Part shown: piece by piece, positions 1 to 6,736 of the stretch
Position numbering within the stretch: the stretch's first letter is position 1
How the letters are laid out: each line of letters opens with the position of its first letter
NCBI GenBank assembly: GCA_007132365.1
Contig: SLOS01000269.1
Coordinates: forward strand, 1-7,183
Direction of reading: 5' to 3'
Length of the DNA stretch: 7,183 nucleotides
Source of the DNA: Bacteroidales bacterium
Lineage (GTDB): Bacteria; Bacteroidota; Bacteroidia; Bacteroidales; PUMT01
Position numbers and translations under genes: made by a program
The notes under the pieces: model-generated
What the model was told of the DNA's origin: nothing
Database searches by the model: none
The model's input: only the letters and a program-made list of their open reading frames with translations

Positions 1-31
1 CTGGCTGGCCTGCAGCCGGGATGCCATGTAA
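1..31 (+). CDS. possible 3' end of an upstream gene (partial)
   Basis: The first 28 bases are G+C-rich and can be read in frame 2 as WLACSRDAM followed by a TAA at 29-31, after which the sequence turns sharply AT-rich up to the kinase start at 72. That change of composition at a stop codon suggests the tail of a gene upstream in the same operon. A sugar isomerase would be the expected neighbour of a kinase/aldolase pair, but nine residues cannot identify it. Frames 1 and 3 are also open for a short distance, so both the frame and the existence of the gene are uncertain. Confidence 0.3.
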   Translation, partial: WLACSRDAM

Positions 32-71
32 GTAAATATTCTTTAATACGTTTCAAAAAAATAATATCTGT

Positions 72-1430
72 ATGAAGGAAACAATAGCAGTCTTTGATGT
101 CGGCAAAACGAACAAAAAGATCTTTTTATTTGATAAACAGCTCAATATTATTGAAAGTAAGGAGGAGAAATTTAAGACTGTTACTGATGAAGACGGATAT
201 GAATGTGATGATATTGAAAAGATTGAACAATGGGTTGCTTCTTCACTCGATGAACTTGCCGGTAATGATAAGTATGACCTGAAAGCAGTCAATTTTACAA
301 CTTATGGTGCAAGCCTTGTATACCTGGATGAAAAGGGCAAAAGGCTGGCCCCGGTGTATAATTACCTGAAACCGTTACCTGAAGGGTTTTTTGATAATTT
401 TTATGACAACTATGGAGGGGTTGAAGAGTTTTCCAGAATTACTGCCTCACCGGCCATGGGGATGCTCAATTCGGGTTTGCAGATATTATGGTTAAAAAGA
501 ACCCGTCCTGAATTATTCAGGAGAGTCAGGCATATTTTACATTTTCCGAATTATTTATCTTACCTGCTGACAGGAAAATGTCTGAGTGAATATACATCCA
601 TTGGTTGCCACACAGCCATGTGGGATTTTGATAATATGAGATATCACCCATGGTTAAAAGATGAGGGCATCTACCTGGAAAAACCATTGCCAAATGATTA
701 CCTCATGGATGTCTCAGTTAATAACAGAAGATTGAAGGCAGGAACAGGAATTCATGACAGCTCATCCTCCCTGGTGCCTTATTTTTCCGGCATAAGTGAG
801 AACTTTATCCTTATATCAACAGGTACCTGGTGCATTAATATGAATCCCTTCAATCATGAACCTCTTACCAGAGAAAAACTGAGAAGTGATTGTTTAGCCT
901 ATCTCAGCATTAATCAAAAGCCGGTAAAATCATCGCGTTTGTTCATGGGCCATATCCATGATGTTAACCTTGAGAGGATCAATGAGCATTTTGGCATTAA
1001 AGATGACCGTTACAAGAGAATATCCCCGGATCCGGGGTTGATGAACGTAAGGCTGAGTTCAGGCCCGGCAAACAGGCAGTTTTTCAGGAATCCTGAGAGT
1101 GGCAGGTATCTTGACGATTCGGTTGATCTGAGTAGCTTCAGTTCCTATGAAGAAGCTTACCACCATATGGTATTTGACCTGACAGAATTATGTATTGAAT
1201 CAATAAATCTTATCATTCCTGAGCCTCGCAGGATACAAAATTTTTATGTTACGGGTGGATTTGCCAAAAACAACATTTTCATGTCCTATCTTTCTTCCAG
1301 GTTATCCGGCGACAATGTGTATACATCAGAAGTTGATAATGCCACAGCGCTGGGGGCTGCTTTGATACTATGGCGAAAGCTGGAAAAAGGAGATCAGTCC
1401 TTACCTGACCTTGGTTTAATCTCCTGGTAA
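72..1430 (+). CDS. FGGY-family carbohydrate kinase, rhamnulokinase/fuculokinase-like
   Basis: Cytoplasmic ATP-dependent sugar kinase of 452 residues, about the usual length of the family. The N-terminal FGGY domain opens with the phosphate-binding strand and turn AVFDVGKTNKK (residues 6-16). The C-terminal domain carries GIHDS, with a probable catalytic base at Asp229, then the second phosphate motif ISTGTW (248-253), the adenosine motif VTGGFAKNN (393-401) and the closing NATALGAA (423-430). The ATG at 72 is chosen because the first beta strand begins five residues later. No strong ribosome binding site is visible. TACGTTTC at 47-54 is one mismatch from the Bacteroidetes -7 element TAnnTTTG, which is only suggestive. 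The aldolase follows within 18 bp, so the two are very likely co-transcribed, and the rhamnosidases nearby point to L-rhamnulose as substrate. That substrate is inferred; L-fuculose or another ketose cannot be excluded. The gene looks intact. Confidence 0.9.
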   Translation: MKETIAVFDVGKTNKKIFLFDKQLNIIESKEEKFKTVTDEDGYECDDIEKIEQWVASSLDELAGNDKYDLKAVNFTTYGASLVYLDEKGKRLAPVYNYLKPLPEGFFDNFYDNYGGVEEFSRITASPAMGMLNSGLQILWLKRTRPELFRRVRHILHFPNYLSYLLTGKCLSEYTSIGCHTAMWDFDNMRYHPWLKDEGIYLEKPLPNDYLMDVSVNNRRLKAGTGIHDSSSSLVPYFSGISENFILISTGTWCINMNPFNHEPLTREKLRSDCLAYLSINQKPVKSSRLFMGHIHDVNLERINEHFGIKDDRYKRISPDPGLMNVRLSSGPANRQFFRNPESGRYLDDSVDLSSFSSYEEAYHHMVFDLTELCIESINLIIPEPRRIQNFYVTGGFAKNNIFMSYLSSRLSGDNVYTSEVDNATALGAALILWRKLEKGDQSLPDLGLISW

Positions 1431-1448
1431 ACTTTAAAGTTATTGGTT

Positions 1449-2750
1449 ATGGATATTCTGGATACAAAACTGATGCATCCGCGCGATCAGATAATAATGG
1501 TCATAAGAAGAATATACAAGCGAGGATTAACCACTACTTCCGGCGGTAATGTTTCCCTGCTTGATGATAATGGTGATATATGGGTTACACCTTCAGCTGT
1601 TGACAAGGGTTCATTACGACCCAGTGACATAATGTGTATAAAAAAAGAGGGGACTATTATCGGACGTCATAAGCCATCGTCTGAGTTTCCTTTTCATAAA
1701 GCAATATATGAAAACAGGCCCGATATCAGGGCGATTATTCACGCTCATCCACCTGCACTTGTTTCATTCAGTATTGTACATGATATACCAAATACCAATG
1801 TAATTCCCCAGGCTAAAAATATTTGCGGTCCTATTGGCTATGCCACCTATGCACTTCCCGGAAGTGAAGAGCTGGGTGACAGTATTGCAAATGTTTTTAA
1901 AGAAGATTTCATGGCCGTGATTATGGAAAACCACGGAACTGTTGTCGGTGGAACTGATATGTGTGATACATTCCAGAGATTCGAGACACTTGAATTCTGT
2001 GCCCTCACAATTATCAATAGTAAAACAGTTGGAGTCACCAAATATCTTTCAGATAATGATATTGACAATTACGAAGCCCATATTCCGAATCCAGTCTCTG
2101 AAATGGAAAGTGTTGAGCACCCTTCTGATGAACGTGAGAAACGGGCAGAGATAATAAAGATAGTTCAACGGGCTTGTGAGCAGGGACTTATGATAAGTTC
2201 ATATGGTACAGTTTCTGTCCGCTGGAGAAAAAATGATTTCTTAATTACACCCAGAAATATATCCAGGTGGGATATGCAGCTGAATGATATTGTTCAGGTT
2301 AAAAACGGCAAAAGAGAATCTGGTAAAATACCAAGCCGTGCTGTATGGCTGCATCACGAAATATATTGTAAAAATCCTGAAATTAACTCCATAATTACTA
2401 CACAGTCACCTTATCTTATGGCATTTGTTGTGAGCGGTCAGAAGCTAAATGTCAGGACAATACCTGAAAGCTGGATTTTCCTGCAGGATTTTCCAAATGC
2501 ACCATTCGGGTCCCAATTCAAAGGAGAGAAATTGATACTTGAATTAATTGAAGGAAATAATCCCGCAATAATTATCGAGAACGATTGCGTTTTAGTTACA
2601 GGAGATAAATTGCTTAACACATTTGACCGTCTTGAAGTCGCCGAATTTAGTGCTAAATCCATAACTATGAGTAATTTGATAGGAGACTTTATTCCAATTA
2701 ATGATCTACAGGTTGAGGAATTACGGAAAAAGTTTTTACCTGAGTCATGA
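1449..2750 (+). CDS. two-domain class II aldolase/adducin family protein
   Basis: Protein of 433 residues made of two tandem class II aldolase domains; single-domain FucA/RhaD-type enzymes are about 215-275 residues. Numbering from the ATG at 1449, the first domain (about 8-200) has SGGNVS (31-36), the phosphate-site and catalytic segment SSEFPFH with Glu79, the zinc ligands in HAHPP (His98, His100) and a third ligand His162 in ENHG. The second domain (about 230-420) has the same fold signature (SSYGTVS, ENDC), but every active-site position has changed: Glu79 becomes Ala298, His98 and His100 become Thr317 and Gln319, and His162 becomes Asp379. It should cleave a ketose 1-phosphate, probably rhamnulose or fuculose 1-phosphate, to dihydroxyacetone phosphate and lactaldehyde; the exact substrate is inferred from the kinase upstream. 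An in-frame TTG at 1443 could add two residues, but the ATG at 1449 is the more likely start. A diverged, inverted fragment of a similar gene lies at 3871-4020. Confidence 0.85.
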   Translation: MDILDTKLMHPRDQIIMVIRRIYKRGLTTTSGGNVSLLDDNGDIWVTPSAVDKGSLRPSDIMCIKKEGTIIGRHKPSSEFPFHKAIYENRPDIRAIIHAHPPALVSFSIVHDIPNTNVIPQAKNICGPIGYATYALPGSEELGDSIANVFKEDFMAVIMENHGTVVGGTDMCDTFQRFETLEFCALTIINSKTVGVTKYLSDNDIDNYEAHIPNPVSEMESVEHPSDEREKRAEIIKIVQRACEQGLMISSYGTVSVRWRKNDFLITPRNISRWDMQLNDIVQVKNGKRESGKIPSRAVWLHHEIYCKNPEINSIITTQSPYLMAFVVSGQKLNVRTIPESWIFLQDFPNAPFGSQFKGEKLILELIEGNNPAIIIENDCVLVTGDKLLNTFDRLEVAEFSAKSITMSNLIGDFIPINDLQVEELRKKFLPES

Positions 2751-2764
2751 AATAACTGACAAAG

Positions 2765-2806
2765 ATCCTTAAACAAACCATTTTTGTTTTGACAGTCCAA
2801 AAGGAT
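2765..2806. terminator. possible weak hairpin after the aldolase gene
   Basis: Fifteen bases after the aldolase stop, AAACAAA (2771-2777) can pair with TTTGTTT (2783-2789) around a five-base loop. An outer pair ATCCTT (2765-2770) and AAGGAT (2801-2806) could extend the structure across an unpaired right-hand segment. The inner stem is almost all A-T and no clear U-run follows the outer stem, so a terminator or processing role is speculative. The rest of 2751-2926 shows nothing recognisable. Confidence 0.2.
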
Positions 2807-2926
2807 TGCAGAAGCCGCCTTAATGATTTCAAACTTTGACACCGGTTAACATGCCAAATCTTTATAATCATTTTCACCGATGACCGGGGCTTTATAAATA
2901 TCGGGATTCAAAATAAAATATAGCAA

Positions 2927-3692
2927 CTGAAAAGGATAAAATTTATAAGAAACTCTGCAGTGTCAACTGCAGCTTTTGCACTTGCGTCAGCTTTTTCAGC
3001 CTGTGCCCCAGGGGGGACAAAACCCAACATAGTTTATCTGTTTGCCGATCAATGGAGCGGACCGGCAACAGGTTATAACAATATTTCGCAAAAAAAGGAG
3101 TGATCCAATATTATTCAACTTTTTTTATATTTGCAGCCCATGAAGTCATATCTGAACATCAAGTCACCGGCACTAATTGCAGGCAGGGACTCTCCTACGG
3201 AATGCTTATGACCACACCTGAAATAATGCCAACCCTGCTTGGATTATCTGAACTGCCAATACCTGAAACCGTTGAAGGTGATGATCTGTCAGGCATTTTG
3301 ACAGGAAAAATAAAGGACGATACCGAAGCAGTACTGCTGGCATGTTACCATCCTTTCGGCCAATGGCCGCGCAATTCCGGCGGAAAGGATTACCAGGGCG
3401 TCATAACAAAGCAATATACTTATGCCTGTGACCTTGAAGGTCCATGGTTACTGTTTGATAATTTAAATGACCCTTATCAATTGATTTCCTGATAGATTAT
3501 GAAGATCACGAAATCATCCGAAAGGATCTGCATGTTCAGTTACAAAACCTGCTTAATAAAACCAATGACTCATTTGAGCCGGGCATAAATTATATAAACC
3601 GTTGGGAATAAGTTGTTGACGAAAGAGAAACCATCCCATACAGGGATATAAATTTTCAGGGAATCCCAATCGAAACATTATTTAAAAAATAG
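2927..3692 (+). pseudogene. sulfatase (arylsulfatase, S1-type) remnant: internal deletion, frameshifts and a stop
   Basis: Reading from 2927 in frame 2 gives LKRIKFIRNSAV, an Ala-rich segment ending FSAC (a lipoprotein-like signal peptide), then KPNIVYLFADQW, the first strand and metal-binding Asp of sulfatases. This frame stops at TGA 3101-3103. The sulfatase C-terminal region resumes with a possible piece IKSPALIAGRDS in frame 2 (about 3152-3187), then TPEIMPTLLGL, LACYHPFGQW and LFDNLNDPYQL in frame 1 up to about 3483. After a -1 shift it continues in frame 3 from 3483 with HEIIRKDLHVQLQNLL and NKTNDSF, is cut by TAA at 3609-3611, and runs on as VVDERETIPYRDINFQ to TAG 3690-3692. About 240 codons remain of roughly 500. 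The central part, including the C/S-x-P-S-R segment that forms formylglycine, is absent. The first codon is CTG where ATG would be expected. The intact ancestor was probably an exported sulfatase acting on sulfated sugars in this locus. Confidence 0.85.
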
Positions 3693-3753
3693 CAATATAA
3701 TACAGCCCTGTGCTGCAACTAATCAAAGACAGCTAATCAATTTCCCTCATAAA

Positions 3754-3778
3754 TCAGCCCAAATAATCTCCGGGCTGA
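3754..3778. terminator. candidate hairpin terminator
   Basis: TCAGCCC (3754-3760) and GGGCTGA (3772-3778) form a perfect 7-bp stem with an 11-base loop, about 60 bp after the end of the sulfatase remnant. The sequence that follows on the + strand is AT-rich (ATATTTATTCC) but has no uninterrupted U-run. It lies where the left operon would end and just beyond the 3' side of the inverted aldolase fragment, so it could serve either strand. This rests on sequence symmetry alone. Confidence 0.35.
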
Positions 3779-3870
3779 ATATTTATTCCTCATTTTACTG
3801 CAATACCACTGAATATTCAATATACGGGACCTTCTGAACATATCATAGGGATTCGGGATCTTTTAACCGG

Positions 3871-4020
3871 TTCACGTTTACCGTCTTTAATCTGAACAAT
3901 ATCATCGGGTTGAATATCCCACCGGTGTACATTGGTGGGAGTTATCAGAAAATCATTATCCCTCCACCGCATCGAAACAGTGCCGCAGGAGCTGATCATC
4001 AAACCCTGCCGGCATGCCCT
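3871..4020 (-). pseudogene. fragment of a second two-domain class II aldolase (second domain only)
   Basis: The minus strand encodes 50 residues, beginning RACRQGLMISSCGTVS and ending DDIVQIKDGKRE, that align without gaps to residues 241-290 of the intact aldolase (numbered from its ATG at 1449), with 38 of 50 identical by my count. The match begins abruptly at 4020 and ends at 3871; a frame open from ATG 4047 to about 3817 surrounds it, but the flanking residues do not align. Only the front of the degenerate second domain survives, and there is no trace of the catalytic first domain. At this divergence it is a remnant of a separate paralogue, not a recent copy. It lies in inverted orientation, downstream of the minus-strand glycosidase genes. 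It is unlikely to make a functional protein. Confidence 0.8.
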
Positions 4021-4030
4021 CGGAATTATA

Positions 4031-4058
4031 TTATCAGGTAAGATCATTGACCTGATAA
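4031..4058. repeat. perfect 9-bp inverted repeat (possible operator)
   Basis: TTATCAGGT (4031-4039) and ACCTGATAA (4050-4058) are exact reverse complements separated by a 10-base spacer. The arms lie roughly one to two helical turns apart, as in dimeric repressor sites. They sit just upstream, on the minus strand, of the aldolase fragment, where a promoter or operator of a lost gene could have been. It could equally be a hairpin or chance in AT-rich DNA. Confidence 0.4.
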
Positions 4059-4186
4059 CGGGATTACTCCATTTTACAAAAATGTTTACAGAGAAGGATT
4101 AGAAGCATGAGTTTTAATAAAAAAAACCTGATCCAATATCCTCTTGAGAAGGCATGTATATTGAGGCTCTGGCTTTGTTTCTTATA
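4059..4186. other. stretch without a recognisable gene
   Basis: Between the inverted repeat and the end of the nucleotidyltransferase gene only short frames are open. One + strand frame, ending TGA at 4108-4110, reads ITPFYKNVYREGLEA and has the look of a protein C-terminus, but I cannot assign it to a family. Given the gene debris on both sides, it may be another remnant. Confidence 0.3.
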
Positions 4187-4504
4187 TTAGGCCACGCTGG
4201 TTTTTATATCTTGTCCGTACTTAACAATCTCATTGACTATCGGATTTGTAATTTCAAAGTCTTTTTCTCTAAACGGATGTGGTTCAATTCGACTATCAAT
4301 TTTCCTCCTAATACGCATTAAATCCAATTGTGTGTCAATCAAATTGTTAAAGTCTTTTAGAATTACTGCAACATCAATATCGCTGTCCTTATGGTAATTG
4401 CCTTTAGCATAAGAACCAAACAATATAATTTTTACAGCATCATACTTTAATTTTACTGCATCAGCATATCTTGAAGCTATATTTATAGCATCTCTTTTAT
4501 CCAT
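4187..4504 (-). CDS. MntA-type minimal nucleotidyltransferase (antitoxin-like)
   Basis: Small protein of 105 residues with the polymerase-beta-like nucleotidyltransferase signature: GSYAKGNYHKDSDIDVAV has Gly30-Ser31 and the metal-binding pair Asp42 and Asp44. The later segment IEPHPFREKDF (73-83) is typical of the family and supplies a possible third acidic residue, Glu74. Proteins of this kind pair with a HEPN (HepT) RNase toxin and silence it by transferring AMP onto it. Here the gene overlaps the end of a collapsed HEPN gene by 22 bp, so the antitoxin appears to have lost its partner. The reading frame is intact and full length for the family. It could act on another HEPN protein elsewhere in the genome, or simply not yet have decayed. 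Its A+T content is visibly higher than that of the neighbouring glycosidase gene, which suggests separate acquisition. Confidence 0.85.
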   Translation of the reverse strand: MDKRDAINIASRYADAVKLKYDAVKIILFGSYAKGNYHKDSDIDVAVILKDFNNLIDTQLDLMRIRRKIDSRIEPHPFREKDFEITNPIVNEIVKYGQDIKTSVA

Positions 4505-4581
4505 GTCCGAATATTTTTCATTTTTTCAATCCAGTGTTTTACAATTTTGTCAACTTCTATTTTCGAATTTTTATCGCTCAT
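4483..4581 (-). pseudogene. HEPN (HepT-like) toxin gene collapsed to 32 codons
   Basis: On the minus strand from ATG 4581 the frame reads MSDKNSKIEVDKIVKHWIEK, which resembles the start of HEPN-domain proteins (IVKHWIE), then KNIRTWIKEML and a TAA at 4483-4485 inside the start of the nucleotidyltransferase gene. HEPN proteins are usually about 110-140 residues. The first 20 or so residues here appear joined directly to the last 10 or so, as expected from an in-frame internal deletion that removed the RNase core, including the R-x4-6-H motif. The position directly before, and overlapping, an MntA-type gene supports the assignment. The family call rests on short segments, so it is moderately certain. 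Confidence 0.55.
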
Positions 4582-4602
4582 TATTTGTCTGTATTTCAAC
4601 CT

Positions 4603-4610
4603 CAAATATA
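4603..4610 (-). promoter_or_regulatory. possible Bacteroidetes -7 promoter element for the HEPN/MNT pair
   Basis: On the minus strand the sequence TATATTTG matches the Bacteroidetes -7 consensus TAnnTTTG exactly. It ends about 20 bases before the ATG of the HEPN remnant, leaving room for a short leader. I see no convincing -33 TTTG at the usual distance, so the site is only a candidate. Confidence 0.35.
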
Positions 4611-4731
4611 ACATTTTTAAATCATTATATCGACATCATTGCAAGCAGCCCGCCAATATGGCAAATCCTTTTTGCCGATCCCCATAAAATTCCATGGTCT
4701 CTGTATTGCCAGAATGTCTGCCTGGATAATG

Positions 4732-6693
4732 CTATCTGACCAAGAGGACCTTGAGCTCAAAGGGATCAAAATTGACTGGCTCATCTGACGAAGCTTCTGC
4801 AGCCTCGCCATTGGATGGATCAAGCCACCACATTTTGCCCTTTAACGGAATATCCAGATTTGTGGTAACAGCAGTTTTTTCTTCGTTAAAAAGAATATAA
4901 TAGTGATAACCCTCTTTGATCACGTGCCTGTACCGTATATTCGGGGAGGGTGGACTCAAAAGGAGATCCGGGTTAATGAGCTTATCAACAGAAGCTATGA
5001 GTTCTTCCGGTATTGAAACTATTGTGGCATCTGCAAATATTTCCGCATACGGAGTGCCGCTCCAGATAATCAGCCTCCCGTTCTCTTCAAGTTTCCTGAG
5101 TGGAGCCATTGCTTCATCCTGAAGGTAAATCAGGCTGTCTAGAATTACTGCACGGTAATTCATGCCGGCCAGGGTAATTCCTCCCTCGTCCACTTCTGCA
5201 TCTTCCCACAGATGACGTAATTCAAGGTAATTAAAATCGCGCTGATTCTGAAAACAGGCCCTGGCCGCTCTATAAGGCAACCAGGTTGAATTGCCCAGAA
5301 TTGCTATTTCACACACGTGTTCGGAATCGGTATTTAACCAGCTCAGGCGCCGGCATGCATCAGCATAGGATTTATACTCATCTCCCCACCAGGGTGAATT
5401 GGGGCCGACATCAGGGGGACGTTCATCAACGCGTATGCCGCGAATTGAGTAATAGAAAGCATGAGGCATCAACAGGTTATGGCCGCGGACAAAACACCAG
5501 TTGGCAAGCCATTCCACCTCCTCAAAGGTTAGGTTGTGGCCATAGGCCCCGTAAAGTTCGTTGGAATTGCGGCGCCTTTCCAGGTGGATCATGGCGCTTG
5601 ATGCACATTTGGCCATGGTGGAATGACCTCCCTCGAGGGCTTTGGGCCCCGGTTCAACATAGCGCCACACCAGATCCTGGCCCGGAACCTGAAAATAGCG
5701 AAGGGCCCCGATATCCATTGACCCGGCAGGGTGCCCCATCAGTGCAATTCCATGTTCCGCGCAAAATTCACTTAATGGTTTATAATAGTTTTCTTCAAGG
5801 CAGATATTAAGGGCCCTGAAATATTCCGTGCGTTTTCTTTCTGAATCGGGCCTGTCATTATACCAGAGATCAGCAAGAAATGGGGTAAAATCATAACCGA
5901 GAATATCGTTGACCTGGTCAATAAGATCAGCATTACCCGGTACCATCCCCCTTTGACGGCCGCGGCCAAGCATATCAGGCTCATCGGTAAAAATACCAAG
6001 GATGGTTGTTCCGAAATAATCACCAAATTCCCTGGCAAAGCGTTCGTAAACAAGTTCCATGAAACTTGCCACGGCCTCAGGGTTCAGTATATCCCCCGCT
6101 GGTGGTAAATCTTCCCTGACATTACCGGTACCCTCGCCGATATAATGAAGTCCCCTGATCACCCCTCCCGAAGGTCGTTCGATAACGGCAACACGTTCAC
6201 CTCCGGGCCGGGTCAGGATCGTTACCAGTCTTTCATTACCGGAAAGTTGGGGGGCTTCACCTGGTGCCAGGTCTTTTTTAGCAAGCCCCCTCGCAGCATG
6301 GTCAGGATTACGGGCAACAACCTGACCGCTGGAAGAACCGGAAGGATACATGCCTTCATCATAAAGAATTACGTACATCCCGCGTCTGTCGGCTTCTTCT
6401 ATGACCAGTTTCATCGAATGGATCATCGCAGGAGATAACCATCCCTGATCTTCCGGCAGGCCGATACGCGGATGTATAACAAAGCCGTAAACTCCATGTG
6501 CCTCAAAATCGGCGACCTGCCTCAGCAACTCCTGGTCAGTCAATGTGTCGTTCCAGAACCAGAAAGGCATTAACGAAAATTCCCCGGGCGGGTCCTTGAA
6601 TCCTTGCGGAATGTCATCAATGCATGAAAAATTTAAGAGAATAAGTAAAGCAATTAAACCTGATATTGAAACCTGCTCCGAAAATTTCTTCAT
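4732..6693 (-). CDS. putative lipoprotein glycoside hydrolase, GH106-like (alpha-L-rhamnosidase-like)
   Basis: Protein of 653 residues. A basic N-terminus and hydrophobic stretch (about 9-22) end in LNFSC, a loose Bacteroidetes lipobox with Cys24 as the likely lipidation site, so it should be membrane-anchored. Residues about 42-420 look like a TIM-barrel glycosidase domain: MPFWFWNDTLT, GVYGFVIHPRIGLPE (67-81), VILYDEGMYPSG, IFTDEPDM with Asp237-Glu238, SNELYGAYGH with Glu379, and RGHNLLMPHAFYY. These blocks resemble GH106 alpha-L-rhamnosidases and related uncharacterised proteins; Glu238 and Glu379 are candidate catalytic acids by position only. Residues about 455-550 resemble a glutamine-amidotransferase-like domain, and a beta-rich tail (about 590-653) ends naturally in FELKVLLVR. 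Classical GH106 enzymes are longer, so extra domains are missing. The ATG at 6693 is 86 bp after the GH78 gene on the same strand, suggesting one transcript. The substrate is inferred; the gene looks intact. Confidence 0.7.
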   Translation of the reverse strand: MKKFSEQVSISGLIALLILLNFSCIDDIPQGFKDPPGEFSLMPFWFWNDTLTDQELLRQVADFEAHGVYGFVIHPRIGLPEDQGWLSPAMIHSMKLVIEEADRRGMYVILYDEGMYPSGSSSGQVVARNPDHAARGLAKKDLAPGEAPQLSGNERLVTILTRPGGERVAVIERPSGGVIRGLHYIGEGTGNVREDLPPAGDILNPEAVASFMELVYERFAREFGDYFGTTILGIFTDEPDMLGRGRQRGMVPGNADLIDQVNDILGYDFTPFLADLWYNDRPDSERKRTEYFRALNICLEENYYKPLSEFCAEHGIALMGHPAGSMDIGALRYFQVPGQDLVWRYVEPGPKALEGGHSTMAKCASSAMIHLERRRNSNELYGAYGHNLTFEEVEWLANWCFVRGHNLLMPHAFYYSIRGIRVDERPPDVGPNSPWWGDEYKSYADACRRLSWLNTDSEHVCEIAILGNSTWLPYRAARACFQNQRDFNYLELRHLWEDAEVDEGGITLAGMNYRAVILDSLIYLQDEAMAPLRKLEENGRLIIWSGTPYAEIFADATIVSIPEELIASVDKLINPDLLLSPPSPNIRYRHVIKEGYHYYILFNEEKTAVTTNLDIPLKGKMWWLDPSNGEAAEASSDEPVNFDPFELKVLLVR

Positions 6694-6736
6694 CTGTTTA
6701 AATGTTAAAATTCAATTGTAAGGTGAATCGATAAAA

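Noticed and set aside
2438..2842. A 134-residue open frame on the - strand overlapping the end of the aldolase gene
   Set aside because: Most of it is the antisense of the aldolase second domain and the rest is intergenic; no family is recognisable.
3793..3846. A minus-strand tail reading KVPYIEYSVVLQ and a stop after the aldolase fragment
   Set aside because: It looks like a protein end but is in a different frame from the fragment and is too short to assign. It may be more debris.
4617..4823. A minus-strand frame with a protein-like segment (RPWNFMGIGKKDLPYWRA) that continues past the GH106-like stop
   Set aside because: It overlaps the glycosidase C-terminus in another frame and I could not tie it to any family. 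The glycosidase ends naturally at its own stop, so I do not call a gene or a frameshifted extension.
5286..5810. A 174-residue open frame on the + strand inside the GH106-like gene
   Set aside because: It is antisense to a well-supported glycosidase frame, and its translation is rich in Arg, His, Trp and Pro with no recognisable domain.
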